From contig NC_087067.1 in assembly GCF_963678635.1 (NCBI RefSeq), positions 38,262,686 to 38,326,685 on the forward strand: a stretch of DNA of 64,000 bases, written 5' to 3'. Positions 12,501 through 23,249 of this stretch are shown here, piece by piece. The translations under genes and the position numbers were made by a program. Position 1 is the stretch's first letter. Each line of letters begins with the position of its first letter. Origin of the DNA: Symsagittifera roscoffensis (lineage: Eukaryota; Xenacoelomorpha; Acoela; Convolutidae). The notes beneath the pieces were generated by a model, which worked only from the letters and a program-made list of their open reading frames with translations, had not been told where the DNA came from and made no database searches.

Positions 12501-14564
12501 GTAGCCTTTCAGACATCCATCTTCCTTTCATCTAACAAGTCAACCAGCCATCCATCTATAAATCTAGCCCTCCACTCATCCAGCCATCTACTCATCTAGC
12601 GGTCCACCTATCTCAGCCAGCCATCAATTATCCGGCAACCCATACGCCACTCCGCCCAGACGTTCAGCCAGTCATCCATTCAGCTATTCATCAATCATCG
12701 AACTAGTCATCCATTCATCTAGCCATCCATCCGTCATGGGCCATCCATTAAGCCATGAATCCATCTACCCATCCATGCATCCCACCAGTGATCCATCGAC
12801 CTGCTGATTCATCGTTTCACTCAACCCTTCATCCCGCTATCCACCATACAACAGTAACGTCATTGATCCTTGATTTTACTAAATATTAACGTGCTATTTT
12901 TCAGGGCAGCTTTAGCTGCATTGGGCCTGCTAGTTAAGGTGAAACGCCGTTGTTCGCCGTGTGTAAGAACCTGCATGAAATTTGGGTCTTTTACCGAGCT
13001 GGGCCATTCGATTTTTTTTCCATAGAAATGATGGCTAGAGAATTGTTTACTGAATGGCTAGCCATCCATCGATCCATTCAGCCATCCAACCCTCTAGCCA
13101 GCTTTAGCTGCAAGGGGGCCCTGCTAGTTAAGGTGAAACTCTGTTGTTCGACGTGTGTAAGAACCTACATGCAATTTGGGTGTTTTCCCGAGCTGGATCA
13201 TTCGATTTTTTTCCCCATAGAAATGATGGCTGGAGGATTTTTTACTGAATGGTTATTTGCTTATAGGAACAGTGAAAATGACTCGCTGACCAAGTGTTGT
13301 TTCACTGTGAAGGCCGAGGGATTTCTCTACCACCAAGTCAGGTACATGATGAGTGTCCTGTTCAGTGTCGGACTCAAACAGGAAGCGCCACATGTATGTA
13401 TGATTCGTGATAACTTACCTTTGAACCAGTTCATATTTTGACTATCTCTACACTTTCTAATCTGAAGTGCGGAAACTTAATCAGTACGGTTCTCAATTTT
13501 CCCCCAGGCTGTATAAAATTCATTCTGAAATAATGATTTAGTTTGTAAGTTCAACAAAAACAATTGGGGGCACAAACAGGGTAGGCTTGAAGCTGAGAAT
13601 TGTTATTTCCGTGTCCAGCCAAAGTCATCCCAGATAAAACCCTTCATAAGGCCTAGATATTTTTTGAGGGGGGATTTTATCTGGGATGATTTTCGTATCT
13701 TTTATTGTTTTCGGGTTTTACACAAATTGGAGATTACCAGTATTGTCGTTGATTTTGTGGTATTTTCGCAGGTGGTTTCCGATCTCCTAAATTTGGATGT
13801 AATCCCTGAGAAACCGCAATACATGATGGCTTCAGGTAACATTTTCCTGTCGTGGTTCTGAACATTTTCGAACCCATTTCAATCGGTGATACCTAAGCTG
13901 TATTCTTAGAATTGCCTCTGATATTACACGAGACCGGGTTTCCCAATGTCAAATGGATCCATGATGAAGGTAATGACTGTACTGTAATGACATGTAATGT
14001 ACGATACGAGTTAAGATATAATTCTAAAATGCTGATGTCGGGCATGTTTTTCTAGATGTGTTGGTTTTTCTGCTGAAAAGTGGTCGCAAAATGTGGACTG
14101 ATAACTTCACTAAGCAGAGTTTGACCGAGACAATTATTGAAAAGCTTACTTCAATTTCAAATGTCACAAGCTCCAAAGGTGAGGCTTATTATTAATTTAC
14201 CAAGCAAGAAAGTTCCTTTTTCATATTAAACTTGAGTTATGCTTTCTCACTATTGCTGATTTTCGATAGAGTACTTCATAAAAAATTTTTGACTAGTTCA
14301 GTATGATAGTTAATAATCGCCCAAAATTTTGTAGATCTTGCCCTGGAGCAAAGCGGAGTGTTCTCTTTAACGCACTCGAAGGGAGCGTATGTTCCGATCA
14401 AAAGCAGACAAAGTTAGTATATTCAAGAACTATACGAAGATTATAAAAACATTCTAATTGTGATGTTTTCATTGAAATCGGAAATTGTTTCAGCTCGAAA
14501 AAATGTAGCTGCAAATGTTTCTAAGAAGAATAGAAAACGAAGCCGATCACAATCCAAAGACTGA
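3508..14564 (+). CDS. PUS3: PUS3-type tRNA pseudouridine synthase (TruA family), N-terminus not visible
   Basis: Eleven exons: 3508-3595, 4034-4430, 4648-4708, 4794-4853, 4977-5044, 13267-13393, 13772-13835, 13910-13969, 14056-14178, 14335-14412, 14494-14564. They sum to 1197 nt and keep one open frame (398 residues plus stop) across every junction. In eukaryotes PUS3/Deg1 makes pseudouridine at positions 38/39 of the tRNA anticodon arm. Family hallmarks seen: AGRTDKGVSALEQVISLNIR with the catalytic Asp at codon 3589-3591, ILNRNTPSDIMFYAWAPVP, RQYKYFFPK, NNYQNFCK, AEGFLYHQVRYMMSVLF and EKPQYMMASG. Exon 2 has a polar acidic insert of about 60 residues compared with human PUS3. The C-terminus is a basic tail. 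All introns end in AG; the one after 4430 begins GCAAGT, a GC-AG intron. About 100 N-terminal residues of the usual protein are not found upstream, so the copy is either partial or its first exon is too diverged or too distant to see. Confidence 0.88.
5640..6200. repeat. Degenerate intronic tandem-like repeat
   Basis: About four diverged copies of a 130-160 bp unit can be seen. Each starts with a phrase like 'ttctcaacc', followed by a 'ggtaca/agtaca' phrase, 'ttgcaaatctg'-like text and a 'tttccgagatatggcgtttttca' ending. Related text (AACGTTCTCAA) recurs at 7450 and 12297 inside the CCAT blocks. Confidence 0.45.
6242..6341. repeat. 50-bp direct tandem duplication
   Basis: Two adjacent 50-bp copies, 6242-6291 and 6292-6341. 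Each begins AACTTTCAAAATGTTGAATT and ends TAAAACTTGGC, and they differ at only one or two bases. Confidence 0.9.
6345..8100. repeat. CCAT/ATCC-type degenerate tandem block 1
   Basis: A long run of imperfect CCAT tetranucleotide repeats (atccatccatc with interspersed 'ctagccatcc', 'aatcaacc', 'caagcaatcc' variants). The predicted peptides from it are low complexity and not genes. A non-CCAT island sits at about 7430-7560, containing AACGTTCTCAA and 'gttgagttactgtcaggaggtg'. That island recurs in block 2 at 12290-12410. Confidence 0.85.
8110..11430 (-). mobile_element. Decayed Jockey/CR1-like non-LTR retrotransposon
   Basis: Read on the minus strand from high to low coordinates the parts follow non-LTR order. 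First come an NPNPG motif and a WCHICSWIHFKCSG zinc-finger-like motif (about 11420-11285). Next is an endonuclease start, LRISQIKCNGISGKTPKIAA (around 11060), then an SDHLP endonuclease motif (about 10490). Reverse transcriptase follows: LEKLTYLLNLSLSDNTIP (about 9790), LSKAFDMACHRTLVELIHD (about 9430-9370), GVPQGSVL (about 9260) and a YDDDI active site (about 9165). Last is the C-terminal KARRKIGVLKALAGS region (about 8870). Frames are broken by stops and shifts throughout. The usual YADD box reads YDDD. The element lies antisense inside the PUS3-like intron and separates two duplicated CCAT blocks. Confidence 0.8.
11600..12860. repeat. CCAT/ATCC-type degenerate tandem block 2
   Basis: Same composition as block 1. 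Much of it is a paralogous copy of block 1: phrases such as 'ccgataatcaaccag', 'gtttatctagccatccaa', 'catccatcgaa', 'cgcactag', 'cattgtccc' and the AACGTTCTCAA island occur in the same order in both blocks, about 4.8 kb apart. Confidence 0.8.
12906..13262. repeat. 191-bp local duplication before PUS3 exon 6
   Basis: Two diverged copies begin at 'agctttagctgca' (about 12907 and 13098) and run through GTTAAGGTGAAAC, 'gtgtaagaacct', 'catagaaatgatggct' to 'tttactgaatgg'. The second copy ends directly at the splice acceptor of the conserved exon at 13267. Confidence 0.8.
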
Positions 14565-14569
14565 ATAAA
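14564..14569 (+). promoter_or_regulatory. Possible polyadenylation signal AATAAA
   Basis: An AATAAA overlaps the last base of the TGA stop of the PUS3-like gene. That is very close to the coding end, so a downstream signal may be used instead. Confidence 0.3.
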
Positions 14570-14817
14570 AATTTCTAGTTGCTCTATGAAGAGAACAAGT
14601 TGTTTCGACCGTTTTTATGTAGCAAAAGAAAACTGCAAATATGCCCGGATTGGATTGTTTATTGATTATTTTCTGGGTTAAATTGAATCCAAGTGTGGAA
14701 TATTAGCAACGTCTAATGAATGAGTCGATATAGTTGGAAGTAGTACTACAACAAAAACGGCCAAAAAATTGAAGTTGACAGGTCGATTTTAAATTGTTTT
14801 ATTCCAGTTTCTAGTAT

Positions 14818-15190
14818 TGCACTAGCCAGCTTGCGAGCGTTAGTGTGTTAGTACGAACCTTCTTTTTTTCTAAACTAACTTGCAAATAAAATTGTTCACT
14901 TAAAATGTTCATTTGGTGGCACTTTTTCTATAATCACAATCTGTAGCATTTGAAATGTCATAGCATCTGTTCTCTGATTTATTTGTTACTAGTATGTGTT
15001 TGTGATTTGCTAAGCGTCCGTGGCTTAGTGCTTAGTGTGTGAGACTCAAAGTCTCTAGGTCTCAGTATCGAATCCGACACGTAGCAGAATTTTTACTTCT
15101 TCGAGGCTTATTTCTTTTTTATTACACTTCATAGAGCTGCTTTTTGTCGTGTTCTCGCTTCGTCTCTGTATGAGTAAGTTTATTGCAAAA
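14818..15190 (+). repeat. Composite repeat with tRNA-like SINE head, copy B
   Basis: The tRNA-like part at about 15012-15085 has an A-box-like TGGCTTAGTGC and a B-box-like TATCGAATCC. It is followed by the body TTTTTACTTCTTCGAGGCTT and 'gctgctttttgtcgtgttct'. It matches copy A at 1.7-2.4 kb in the same orientation, so the PUS3-like locus is bracketed by direct copies of one repeat family. Confidence 0.6.
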
Positions 15191-15479
15191 TAACACAAGA
15201 GTTTGAGGTTTTCAACTTTTTTTACGCTTGCAATAAGCAAGCGTTATCAAACTGGATTATAGACCTTTTTTCGGTTTAACAACTTGTTAAACAAAATCAC
15301 TTGAATCACTAGGCTTCTTACACGTGCAATTTTAAGTTCTATCGGTCTACTGTTACTACTGATAGTTTTTTAAAAAAGTAGTGTTAAACGCCAGTTGTTG
15401 TGTTTCTGAATTGAAGATCATTCCAGACAATTTTTTTGTAAATTTTGTAGCTATGGTTTTTTCGAAATAATCTAATTGT

Positions 15480-16200
15480 TTTTGACTTAGTGACTTTTAT
15501 TTCATTTTCTGTCTGCTAGCTTGCAATGCTGTGAGATGTTTGTGTGTGTGTGTGTCTTTATGGTGTGTTTGTGCGTGTGGGCGTGACTATCGCAAGTGGT
15601 GCGAAGCTCCGCTTCGCCTCTGTGTAATCATAATTGGAATATGTGTCTGCTATTAAGTGTAATGGTCACATATTGCGCCTTTCGATGGTCGAAAAAAGTT
15701 TTTGTGTGCATGTCTGTGTTTTGAGGGGGAGGGGGACATAATAACTTCTTATTACTCTTTAAAATTTTTTGATTTTTTCTTGTTTTATGTTTTTCCCTTT
15801 TTTCGGCTTGATAGGTTTCGGCTTATATTAAATCGGCTCAGTCGCCTCATATTCCGTCATTTCACGAGCTGTGTATGTGATTTGAGGGTGAGGGGGACTA
15901 GTTAACTTTTTGATTAGTCGTAATTTTTTTCGGCTTCGTTTTTTTGTTCTCCTTTTTTTCGGCTTAATAGGTTTCGGCCAATATTATATCGGCATAGTGG
16001 CGGCATATTGTTTCATTTGAGGCGTGAATAAATTTTATTGTGTGTGTTTGTGTGTGTGTGTGCGTGGGGTATCGCAAGTGGTGCGAATCTCCGCTTCGCC
16101 TCTGTGTAATCATAATTGAAATAAGTGTCTGCTATTAAGTGAAACTAATTTGTATCGTGTGGTTTGTTTTTTGTTCACTAATGTCTTAAACTTCAATTTT
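15480..16200. repeat. Interspersed repeat cluster, right copy
   Basis: Two direct copies of a unit containing a TG tract, a 'tatcgcaagtggtgcgaa' phrase, CTCCGCTTCGCCTCTGTGTA and 'atgtgtctgctattaagtg' lie at about 15590-15660 and 16070-16140. Between them is the 'gagggggagggggacat' and 'aaatcggctcagtcgcctcat' segment also present at 500-780. Confidence 0.7.
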
Positions 16201-18630
16201 TTTTGCAGCTTGAGTTTAGAATTTTTATGTGTCAAAAAACAAGATAAAGACACTTCTTTTGGTCGTGTTCTTAATTCGTGTTTCCTATCACGCTAAATTT
16301 AGATTTTTTTTGCGTTTTGCCCATTAATTTCTTTACATAAGCCAGGAGTAGTGTCATATTAGAGTTTCCACTTTTTCCAACCCAAGTCTCAGTCCCAGTC
16401 AAAAAAGGGCTTAGTAACACTATATCTGGTTTCTTTTTGACTTCTTCAACTGAAGGAGTGAGCTGAGAAAATGAGTGATTGACGTGAGCTGACTAACATA
16501 TAAATTATTTAAAGTTCAGAGTTAGCGATACCTTCAATGCAGTTGTGTGGAGGTAATGAATCAGAGAGGATTCTCCTAAACAGGAATTTAGTTCCACCCA
16601 ATCAGTTTTCAGCATTCCCTATACGAAAAATTTATTTCAATCAATAACGATTCAAGTTTGTTTGTTCCATTAGAATAATTTATTACACCTTCACGAATTT
16701 CATCTTTTTATGGATTCAATATGGCATTGAAAGAAAAAGCAAAAATAAGATAATAACACTTTTTGCGGTAAGGATTACAAAAATGAATGAGGAGAGAATA
16801 AAACTTATCGAGAGTAGAAAATCTAACGTCTGCCTAATCACGTCCATTTTTTGTCTCTAATCAATAGGAAATATTTGATTCAAAAACAATCATTCAATTT
16901 CCTTAACTTTTCCAAATACTTGCAACGAAAGCTCAAAATTGAGGAGTTGCTGAAAACAAATATCGGAATTTCCTATTCCAAATCTTATCTAACAAATGTT
17001 TGAGCTCTGCAAATTGCGGAGGAATTGAAAAAAGAGTGAATTTTTCTGCGGAGTTTCGCCAAATTTGGTCATGAGTTCGGAATTCAATTTTCTAAAATTT
17101 AAAAAATTTTATAATAACATGAGAATTTCCAGGACAAAAAATAAACATTTTCTTATAGTTAGATAAGGCGGTGCGGAAAGTTTGAAACTTTGATAATCAA
17201 AAATTGGGTGAAAAGTATACTTGTTTGTTGAGTAGAATTGACTAAGTTTGACTTTAACTTGAACAATCAAAACATCGTTAAAAAATAATAGTTAACGTCT
17301 ATTTCATCAATCAGAAAGTTCATCAAAATTTTTAAGGGAGTATGAAAGTAATTTGAGAAGACAATTGAGTGTAACCCGAGAAAAATCGAACGTTCAGTGA
17401 TAGTCATTTTCCAAAATAAATAAATATTTCACAAATTTTTTTTTTATTCAATAAAAAAGCTTCGCTCTGATTGGTTGATGTCGAACAACTTCGTTACTAA
17501 AAATAACTCGAATCTGATGGGTTGTTTTCATATAGGCAACAGCAAATATAATAAATTAGTTCTGATTTTCTTTTTCATTAAAAATTCAGGCATTTGTATT
17601 TCTGTTTTTTGTTTAATTCATTTTTATTTTGGGACCTGTGATATCAAGTGTAAATCTCTACCAAACTTTTTTTTTTAAATATTTCTTTTCTTAAACTGTC
17701 TCAAGTCCTTTCTTAGTTCAATTTAACTCACTGATAGAAACAAAAGAGTTACACACGTCAAATTACATCAATAACTTCTATACAAGTTGAAGTTTTGAAA
17801 TGTCCAAATTGTAAGTGACTACCTATAGCAGCAAAGAACTGATTAATCATATCAAGAAGAATTATTTCAACCCTAGTCTTTCTTCCTGTCAATGTTTTCT
17901 TCAAAATCTACTAAGTAGCCAACTGTTCACTGAGCAACCTCACAACTAAAACAAATGAAGAAAGTTTTAACAGCAGTGTCACATGCATTAAAAAATTAGC
18001 ACAATTGACAATTTTTTCAGAATAATTCTACTCTGAAATATGTTTTTCTATTTTTGGTCGTAAACTAATGTGAAAAAAAATCATTTGGGCTATTTTTATA
18101 GTAAAATTGATTAGGTTCATGACGTAGCGCGTTTTGCAAGCAACGATTTGGAGGTTTTTGCAATAAGACATGATTTTCTGTTTTTTTTTCACAATTTCAA
18201 AAAACTGGGTAGAAAGTTGGTTCAAAAGTAGCAATTAAGGTAGAAACAAAATTATACAGAAACCTGGTTCAAAGTTTTTTTCTGAAGTTAGATATTTTAT
18301 TTCCGATTATCTTATACTATATTATGTTATTGAAAACTTTGTTTCCACCGTTTGTAAAAACGTTTTATTTTGACCAACAATTTTTCAAAAGTCTTTTCGT
18401 TCAATTTGATTTAATCTGATTCGTCTAGTTGTTCCGTGAAAGTTTTTTCTGACCGAAGAAGGTTAATAGTGCTAACTTTTATTTGGATTAGTTAACAAAA
18501 GTTCAAATGTTTGAATTATCTACCCAAAACTCATTTTTGAGAACAGTTTCTGTAAAACTGATTCAATTGGAGGATGGTTGGTTGAACAAAAACCAAGAAA
18601 TATCTAAAATGAAGAGTATGATAAAATTTA
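16200..18630. other. AT-rich gene-free interval
   Basis: No coding exon, RNA gene or clear tandem repeat is visible. The short open frames here are AT-driven and of low complexity. A fragment 'aacttgaacaatcaaaac' near 17260 resembles the arm of the foldback element at 18636-18858. Confidence 0.5.
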
Positions 18631-18635
18631 AATTC

Positions 18636-18858
18636 AAGTTTAAATGGATTACTTGTGGAACTTGAACAATCAAAACTTTTGTTTGGATTTTGGTTACAAA
18701 CTATTGCTCACAATAGAATCAAGCATAAAAAAGAGAAGCAAAACCGCCTATCATTTCCATTTCATTGCCCCAGCTCAAAAATTTTTTTAGTTTCTAACCT
18801 AAATCTGCGCAAAAGTTTTGATTGTTCAAGTTCCCCAAATAATCCAGATAAACTTTTT
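18636..18858. mobile_element. Foldback (MITE-like) element
   Basis: Inverted arms of about 45 bp: the left arm at 18636-18682 and the right arm at 18810-18858 are near-perfect reverse complements, sharing GGAACTTGAACAATCAAAAC flanked by TGGATTA. About 125 bp lie between them with no coding capacity. Short terminal inverted repeats with no protein are typical of non-autonomous DNA transposons. I saw no clear target-site duplication. Confidence 0.65.
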
Positions 18859-19253
18859 TTCTTCGTTAATAGCTTCAGTCATCTAGGCCAGCAGGCCTCA
18901 ATGTCTATCCATTCCTGTATTTGATGAAATTTCTTTGATAATTTTGTTTATAGATGAGAAAAAGTTTTGCAAATCAATTAAGTTAAGTCATAGTGAGTTT
19001 AGAGGTCTTCAACAAAAAAATTAAATTTAAGTAAATCTGCCTTATGTTCCAAATGACCGGCGTGCTGATATAGTTGTTCCAGTAAAATATCTGCTTAGTG
19101 TTGAATTGTTTTCAGAAAAAAAATATTTTGGAAGCTATTAAATGAAGCAGGAATCTGTTTTCAAGGCGTAATTATGATGATGTATTATAAAAACAATTTA
19201 AGGGATTCCCAAAGAAAAAAAACTTCGCTAGTTTTTTTTAACAAGCTGATAAT

Positions 19254-22140
19254 GTCATCAGAATTAAATAGATTAATCTCGAGTTAAACCATTGATTTTA
19301 TAATTGAAACGAACCGAATCAAAGAGATACCATGAAATTTGTATGTTTGCTTTGGTTAGCTTCAAATTTATTTCGTTTGGAGTATTCAGTGGAAGTATAG
19401 ACGTTTTGAGTAATTTATTAAATTAATTTCGCTGAAATTTCCAACAAAAAAATTCAATCAAAACTCCAATGGTTCTTTACTCTAGTTGTTTCTCTGAACA
19501 AAAAGTCTTGTAAAAGTTGAAAAATTGTTCTTTTGGAGTATTTTGGAAAATGCGGAAATTGATTTAATTGCGTACTTCTGCTTGTTGTTCAGTGGCGAAA
19601 CCCACAAAAAGCCTGCTGTGAAAAAAAAATAAGATAATTTTGCTTTTGTGTTGTTCATTTTATCCAAAAATTACACTAGGAGATTCTCAATTTTTACCAG
19701 TTGCACGTTCTTAGGTATTCATTTTTGAGTGCTTAAACTAGCATGAATTCTCTCAATTAAACATGTGCCAAGAAAAAAATGACAATAGTCAAGGATAAAA
19801 AATGACACTGTTTGGTGGAAAGTTGATAGCAATTTGTCACTAAAAGTGTAGATTTGCTGGAAAAATTTAAAGAACTACCGAATGAGATACTTGTTTTCTG
19901 CTGTATGTAACCTAGAACTAATTGCAAAATTTTAAATTGAACTTTGCAGATCTAATTTCACGTTTGCCTGCAAATTGTTCGTTGAAACGATACATTTTCA
20001 CCCTGAATTTCAGGAAAAACTAAGTTTAAAAAAAAAACAAAAAATTAATAGGGTCAGTTATGAAAAGGTTTCGCTTAAAATCCACCCAGATTCTTACATT
20101 TTTCCGACCTTTGAAAATGGGAAAGATACTTTGGATTCGTGGGTGTTTTAGTTTTTTTTCCACGCAAAATCAGCTAACCTAAATAATCATTGGACAGATT
20201 TGAGTGATCTATCATATTAAAGCCCTTTCAGTCTTGATTTGAACGACATTAAAAAATTTCAAAACTATTTTCAGTGTCCAGAAAAACCCGTTTGAAATTT
20301 TTGATTTTTTTGTTCTAATATCAAGCTAATTGGTCAGGTTGACAGTATGCCGTGAAAACTTAGTGTTACTGAAGAAAAGGTAGTTTTTGGAATTTTTAAC
20401 ACAATTTTGGAATTAAAAAAAATTGAAAATTCAAAAAAAAAAATTTCAATTTTTTTTCTCGTTTTTTTGGTCATTTTTCTTCCAAAACTGGTTTCCAATT
20501 GACTTATTTTACTATGGGTTTCAAGTATGCCTCATTTTTTTTCATTCAGTTTTTTTAGCACAACATGCAGAAGAAAACGACACCAATTTGAGAAAACATT
20601 TAATTTTTTTTTTTTTTAATTGATATGAACATTCTGTGCAACTTACACAGTAACTGTATGACCTTGTTTTTAATTTGTGAATATTTTCAGTTGAAGTTAG
20701 CAGTAAAAGTTCAGTTTTCGTCAATGAGCCCAAAATTGGTTTAAAAACGTGAACGTTTTCCCAAAAGATGTGTTTTTTTTTGTTTTAGCCAGACTCTTTC
20801 AGTAATTGTACAGATGAAAAAGTAGAAACAATTTTGAATTTTAGAAAGTGTTTTCCAAAATGTTTGACTACATATGGTAAAATTGTAAATGTGGTTTTTG
20901 AAACTTGCGGCTGAAAACTCATTCAACATTGTTGCGTTTTAATTACTAGGTTTTAATTGTAATAAAAAAAGTTGGAGAAAAATTGAATTTAATGCAATTT
21001 AACTTTGAAATTTGTCAAAATTCAGTTTTTATCCAATCTTTTCATTACAATTGAAACCTAGTAATTGAAAAGCAACAATGTTAGATGAGTTTTCAGAGGC
21101 AAGTTTTAAAAATTACATCAGTAAAACTAAGCGTTACTGAAGAAAAGGTAGTTGTTGGAATTTTTAGCACAATTTTGGAAATAAAAAAATTGAAAAATCA
21201 AAATTTTTTTTTCAATTTTTTTTCTCGTTTTTTTGGTCATTTTTTTCTTCGAAAACTGTTTTCCAATTGACCTATTTTACTATGGGTTTCAACTATGCCT
21301 CATTTTTTTTTCATTCATGTCATCAGAATTAAATAGATTAATCTCGAGTTAAACCATTGATTTTATAATTAAAATGAACCGAATCAAAGAGATACCATGA
21401 AATTTGTATGTTAGCTTTGTTTAGCTTCAAATTTATTTCGTTTGGAGTATTCAGTGGAAGTATAGACGTTTTGAATAATTTATTAAATTAATTTCGCTGA
21501 AATTTCCAAAAAAAATTCAATTAAAACTCCAATTTTTTTTTACTTCAATTGTTTCTCTGAAAAAAAGTCTTGTAAAAATTGAAAAATTGTTCTTTTGGAG
21601 TATTTTGGATAAAGCAGAAATGCGGAAATTGGTTTAATTGCGTACTTCTACCTGTTGTTCAGTGGCTAAACCCACAAAAAGCCTGCTGTGAAAAAAAAAT
21701 AATTTTGCTTTTGTTTTGTTCATTTTATCCAAAAATTACACTAGGAGGTTCTCAATTTTAACCAGTTGCACGTTCTTAGGTTTTCATTTTTGAGTGCTAA
21801 ACTAGCGCGAATTCTCTCAATTAAACATGTGCCAAGAAATATATGACAATAGTCAAGGATAAAAAGTGACATTGTTTGGTGGAAAGTTGATAGCAATTTG
21901 TCACGAAAAGTGTAGATTTGCTGGAAAAATTTAAAGAACTACCGAATGAGATTCATGTTTTCTGCTGTATGTAACCTAGCACTAATTGCAAAATTTTAAA
22001 TTGAACTTTGGAGATTTAATTTCAAAGTCTAATGTCAAAATTCAGTTTTTATCCAATCTTTTCATTACAATTGAAACCTAGTAATTGGAAAGCAACAATG
22101 GTAGATGAGTTTTCAGAGGCAAGTTTTAAAAATTACATTC
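19254..22140. repeat. Nested direct and inverted duplications (2.07-kb, 0.77-kb, 1.0-kb offsets)
   Basis: Three sets of copies interleave. 19254-19962 matches 21319-22025 (starting GTCATCAGAATTAAATAGAT, offset 2065). 20352-20547 matches 21121-21316 (GTTACTGAAGAAAAGGTAGT, offset 769). 21005-21119 matches 22025-22140 (ATTACAATTGAAACCTAGTA). In addition 20881-20971 is an inverted copy of 21041-21119, forming a potential hairpin with arms of about 80-90 bp. No gene is visible in the interval. Confidence 0.8.
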
Positions 22141-22419
22141 AATATTTTACAATATGTAATCAAACATTTTGGAAAAAAGAATCGGGCAATGCACAGAAGA
22201 CGTCTTGACTTTAAAAAGAAAAAAATTCAACAGTTTCAAAAAATAACATGAAAAAAAAATAAAAAAGCAAAAATAATTGGCGTTTTTTGAAGTTGATTAC
22301 TTACCCGAAACCGAAATATACTGATATCATTATCAATTCAAGTAAAAATGCCTAAATTTAAGAAAAATTCAAAGCTGCGGCAGCTAACCCGGTAAAAAAC
22401 AAGCTGACAAAGAAGTCAG

Positions 22420-22930
22420 ACAAAAATTTAGATCTATTCAGAAGAACCAATGATTTTTTGAATGTGCCTTTAAATTAGGACTGGCCGATTCTAGAAGCTT
22501 ATAATCAATAAATATTTATTAGTTTGATTGCACATATCAAGCTTTCAAATTGTTTAATCATCATAAAACTGAGGTCAACTGAGGTTAAAATGTCCAGTTC
22601 TTGGTGTGTTGTAGAATTTGGCATAAAGGGGCCAAATAACCAAACGAACTATGTTATATTCCAAAGATCAGAAAAACCAAACTAAAATTATCAGTTGTCT
22701 GTACGGAGATTTGTGGAATAAGTAATTCCGAGAAAAAATAACAAGAACAGTATCTTGCCATCTGCAAAGTGCGCAACTTATGAATAAGTTATTACGATTG
22801 GATCAAATATTGGAGAGTTTGGACTCTAAAGAGATTGGTTAGGACCAGTATCAACTTTTGCTGTCCTACGACAATGCTCAAAGCAGGAGGGAAAAATAAA
22901 AACCATCTTTTTGGTTAAGATATATTTATG
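22420..22930 (+). pseudogene. Decayed SAMHD1-like copy A (3' part)
   Basis: The segment aligns by eye to the 3' part of the intact HD gene (about 33960-34620) in the same orientation. Matching stretches include 'attcagaagaaccaatga', 'attctagaagctt', 'ttgtttaatcatcataaaactgag', 'ggcataaaggggccaaataacc', 'atattccaaagatcag', 'gcaaagtgcgcaac' and 'gctcaaagcagga'. Stops and indels occur in all frames. The 3' flank (about 22960-23240) also matches the flank of the intact gene (35030-35100). Confidence 0.75.
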
Positions 22931-22993
22931 TTGTTGTTGATGTTCATTTACGTTCCCAAAAAATAGTTCGTTATTTTTGATCCCAAAATTCTC

Positions 22994-23177
22994 TTCTGAT
23001 GAAAAAAGATTTAAGAAACATGAATAATATGACAGGAAACAAACAAACGAAAACATTCGATGAAAGTTAAACAGAGTATAATTTCTCCTCTGATGAAAAA
23101 GAAATTAGGAAATATTAATGATATAACTAGAAACGAACAATCGAAAACATTCGATGAAAGTTAATGGAGTATAACTT
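22994..23177. repeat. ~93-bp tandem duplication in HD-gene 3' flank
   Basis: Two adjacent diverged copies start at 'tctgatgaaaaa' (about 22996 and 23090) and end at 'cattcgatgaaagttaa'. They lie just after the decayed HD-gene copy A. Confidence 0.75.
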
Positions 23178-23249
23178 CGGCTCCAAACATCAAGTTTAAT
23201 TTTCAAATAAAGATGAACTTAGTTCAGATTTTTCCATTAGTCAAAATGA

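Larger units (their letters stand above)
5045..13266 (+). other. Giant 8.2-kb intron of the PUS3-like gene
   Basis: The donor GTAAGC follows 5044 and the acceptor TTATAG ends at 13266. Joining them completes an AAG codon and continues straight into the conserved FLYHQVR exon. The other nine introns are 74-438 bp, so this one is about twenty times longer than its largest neighbour. It is filled with degenerate repeats, two CCAT-rich blocks, a minus-strand non-LTR retrotransposon and a local 191-bp duplication. The open frame at about 5330-5545 begins after a plausible AG but hits a stop if joined in phase to exon 5, so I do not call it an exon. Confidence 0.8.

Noticed and set aside
6350-12860. 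CRISPR-like regularly spaced repeats
   Set aside because: The CCAT repeats are short, imperfect and lack constant repeat/spacer structure, and the genome is eukaryotic.
12950-13441. 163-residue open frame spanning 13 kb
   Set aside because: Its first two thirds are the duplicated 191-bp repeat; only the part from 13267 is the real exon.
15012-15085. Genuine tRNA gene
   Set aside because: A- and B-box-like words are present, but the acceptor ends do not pair convincingly and the piece is fused to a repeated body, so it is a tRNA-derived repeat.
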